Shown: in pieces, positions 62,611 to 64,000 of the stretch
Position numbering within the stretch: the first letter of the stretch is position 1
How the letters are laid out: each line of letters starts with the position of its first letter
DNA from: Streptosporangium brasiliense
Lineage (GTDB): Bacteria > Actinomycetota > Actinomycetes > Streptosporangiales > Streptosporangiaceae
Assembly: GCF_030811595.1 (NCBI RefSeq)
Contig: NZ_JAUSRB010000002.1
Coordinates: forward strand, 2,604,001 to 2,668,000
Direction: 5' to 3'
DNA length: 64,000 bases
Translations under genes and position numbers: made by a program
Notes under the pieces: model-generated
Told to the model about the DNA's origin: nothing
Seen by the model: the letters and a program-made list of their open reading frames with translations, nothing else
Database searches by the model: none

Positions 62611-63552
62611 TCAGGCGGCAATGCGCTTCGCCGCCAGCCGCTCGGGGGTCGGCCAGCGGACGTCATAGGCCCAGCCGGCCTTCTCGAACCAGCGGATCAC
62701 ACCCGCGCTGAGGTCGATCTGGCCCTTGAGCGCGCCGTGCCGGGCGCAGGTCGGGTCGGAGTGGTGCAGGTTGTGCCAGGACTCGCCGAACGAGGGGATG
62801 GCCAGCCACCAGACGTTGCGCGACTTGTCACGCGACTCGAAGACCTCCTCGCCGAAGACGTGGCAGATGGAGTTGATCGACCAGGTCACGTGGTGCAGCA
62901 GCCCGATCCGGACCAGCGTGCCCCAGAAGAAGCCGGTCACCATGCCCCACCAGGACCAGGTCAGCAGGCCGCCGAGGAGGGCGGGGAGCACCAGCGAGGT
63001 GATCGCCATCACCGGGAAGAACTTGTGCAGCTTGACGATGTCGGGGTCCTTGACCAGGTCCGGGGCGTACTTCTCCCGGTTGGCGCGGTCGGTCTCGAAC
63101 AGCCAGCCCATGTGCGCCCAGAGCAGTCCCTTGGACACGGCCCGGAAGCCGGTCCCGAACCGCCACGGCGAGTGCGGGTCGCCCTCCTTGTCGGAGAACT
63201 TGTGGTGCTTGCGGTGGGTGGCCACCCAGTCGAGCACCGACATCTCCAGGGAGAGGCTGCCCGCGATGCCCAGCGCGATCTTCAACGGCCGCTTGGCCTT
63301 GAACGAGCCGTGGGTGAAGTGGCGGTGCAGGCCGACGGTCACGCCCAGCCCGGTGATCACGTAGAGGACGCCGGCGATCACGACGTCGCTCCAGCCCATG
63401 CCCCAGCCCCACGCGAACGGGACGGCGGCGATCAGAGCGATCAGCGGCGCGGCCACGACCACCCCGAAGGTGATGATCTCGGGCCTGGTCTTCGGCTCGG
63501 GGTCGGCGTCTGGTTTGGGGCCCGGAGCAGGGCGATCTGCGATGACGGTCAT
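62611..63552 (-). CDS. Acyl-CoA delta-9 desaturase
   Basis: 313-residue membrane di-iron enzyme. The three histidine boxes are HRHFTH (about residue 76), HRKHH (about 113) and HNLHH (about 268). Four hydrophobic helices flank them. It puts a cis double bond into stearoyl/palmitoyl chains (DesA3/SCD type), needing an electron-transfer partner that is not in this window. It precedes the TetR gene, and two palindromic boxes lie upstream of its start. Confidence 0.93.
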   Translation of the reverse strand: MTVIADRPAPGPKPDADPEPKTRPEIITFGVVVAAPLIALIAAVPFAWGWGMGWSDVVIAGVLYVITGLGVTVGLHRHFTHGSFKAKRPLKIALGIAGSLSLEMSVLDWVATHRKHHKFSDKEGDPHSPWRFGTGFRAVSKGLLWAHMGWLFETDRANREKYAPDLVKDPDIVKLHKFFPVMAITSLVLPALLGGLLTWSWWGMVTGFFWGTLVRIGLLHHVTWSINSICHVFGEEVFESRDKSRNVWWLAIPSFGESWHNLHHSDPTCARHGALKGQIDLSAGVIRWFEKAGWAYDVRWPTPERLAAKRIAA

Positions 63553-63600
63553 GCGCTACCTCGCGGAGGCTCGGTGAGTAAGGGTGAGGTCATGCCTGGC

Positions 63601-63627
63601 TACGCCACCGTAACCTACGCCATCGTA
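63601..63627. promoter_or_regulatory. Tandem TACG-N4-CGTA operator sites
   Basis: TACGCCACCGTA (63601-63612) and TACGCCATCGTA (63616-63627) lie 15 bp apart, each a TACG-N4-CGTA palindrome, within two 15-bp direct repeats. They sit 50-75 bp upstream of the desaturase start and are a probable site for the neighbouring TetR protein. Confidence 0.65.
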
Positions 63628-63762
63628 AGTTAGGAATCCCTAAGCATCGAATGGAGGGAAGCTCACTCTCACCGGGAGATCCCGTAGTGGTTTCGTATCT
63701 TGTCTACCACCGGTTTGACCTGCTAAACGGCGCGCCCGGTGTCCGTGCGCGGACCCCTGCTC

Positions 63763-63834
63763 CCACCTGCCCCACAGGACTCTCGTCCACCTGCCCCGCA
63801 GGACTCTCGTCCACCTGCCCCGCAGGGCTCCCGT
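63763..63834. repeat. 24-bp tandem repeat, three copies
   Basis: Unit ccacctgccccgcaggact plus ctcgt at 63763, 63787 and 63811. In one reverse frame it would read DESPAGQV repeatedly, but no start supports coding. Confidence 0.88.
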
Positions 63835-64000
63835 CCCGTACGGCGGCGCCCGCGTCCGCCCGTGCGGCGGTGCGTTCCCGTGCGGTGTCCGGCCGGAGCC
63901 GTCGCGTCCGGCGGGGGTGGGGCGCGCCATGGCCGTGGACATGGCCTGCCGGGGCCACGCGGCACGGGCGTTCTCTCCCCGTCTGATCGCCTCCGTGGTC

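Larger units (their letters stand above)
63553..64000. other. Upstream region of desaturase, no gene
   Basis: Holds the desaturase promoter and operators up to about 63630, then GC-rich DNA with a 24-bp tandem repeat. No reading frame with a start, ribosome site and recognisable domain is seen before the window ends. Confidence 0.6.

Noticed and set aside
63704-63958. Reverse frame with DESPAGQV repeats
   Set aside because: Simple translation of a 24-bp tandem repeat; no start signal or domain.

Overview
The window is very GC-rich chromosomal DNA with actinomycete codon use. Many starts are GTG, and several genes appear to be leaderless (an A/T-type -10 hexamer 6-7 nt before the start codon). 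Protein content and gene order (fmdB, 5-FCL, galU, moeA/glp, rimJ, glpR/sepX, tRNA-Ala; later pmt, rsmI, metG, tatD, rsmA, ispE) match the block mycobacteria carry around Rv0991c-Rv1011. The style of the genes (pmt duplication, DUF6461, ECF41 sigma, Ser/Thr kinase with FG-GAP partner) suggests a filamentous Streptosporangiales member such as Streptosporangium or Nonomuraea. The genus is an inference.

Layout. 0-9.2 kb is conserved core: MTA phosphorylase (partial), an FmdB zinc ribbon, a CPA1 antiporter, 5-FCL divergent from galU, then a moeA/glp-moaC-mogA-rimJ-glpR/sepX cluster ending in tRNA-Ala(CGC) and a terminator. 9.2-28 kb is an accessory region. It holds a secreted phytase-like protein, an IS5 remnant, a DUF418/TetR pair with clear operators, orphan DUF genes, and a Doc/RHH toxin-antitoxin pair. 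It also holds a coherent D-amino-acid and D-peptide gene set: N-acylamino acid racemase, GNAT, PucR regulator, a D-aminoacylase internally deleted to a stub, a DAP-type D-aminopeptidase, a DppA-type D-aminopeptidase, an MFS exporter, a TetR regulator and an M14 carboxypeptidase. An IS701-like remnant and a DUF6817-VOC fusion follow. The tRNA terminator sequence recurs in degenerate form at 27.9 kb, so this region may be an old island.

28-38.4 kb carries a DUF7710 protein, a secreted zinc peptidase, an ECF41 sigma factor with DUF6220 partner and a wrecked SDR target gene, a secreted three-repeat protein, an MFS transporter, an ECF sigma with membrane partner, an AI-2E family transporter and a large unknown protein. 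38.4-45.6 kb is a protein mannosylation and polyprenyl-sugar region: two near-identical pmt genes in inverted orientation around rsmI, a GT-C membrane glycosyltransferase and a GT2.

45.6-55.4 kb is core (metG, tatD, rsmA, ispE, ABC-F). A membrane Ser/Thr kinase and an FG-GAP protein sit between tatD and rsmA, where rpfB lies in relatives. 55.4-63.6 kb holds a MarR/methyltransferase pair with a large inverted repeat, a CYTH-CHAD protein, ppk1 overlapping a MutT1-like Nudix-phosphatase, and a TetR regulator with a 100-residue charged coil beside a fatty-acid desaturase. Short GC-rich tandem repeats, each with its own unit, fill many of the intergenic gaps.
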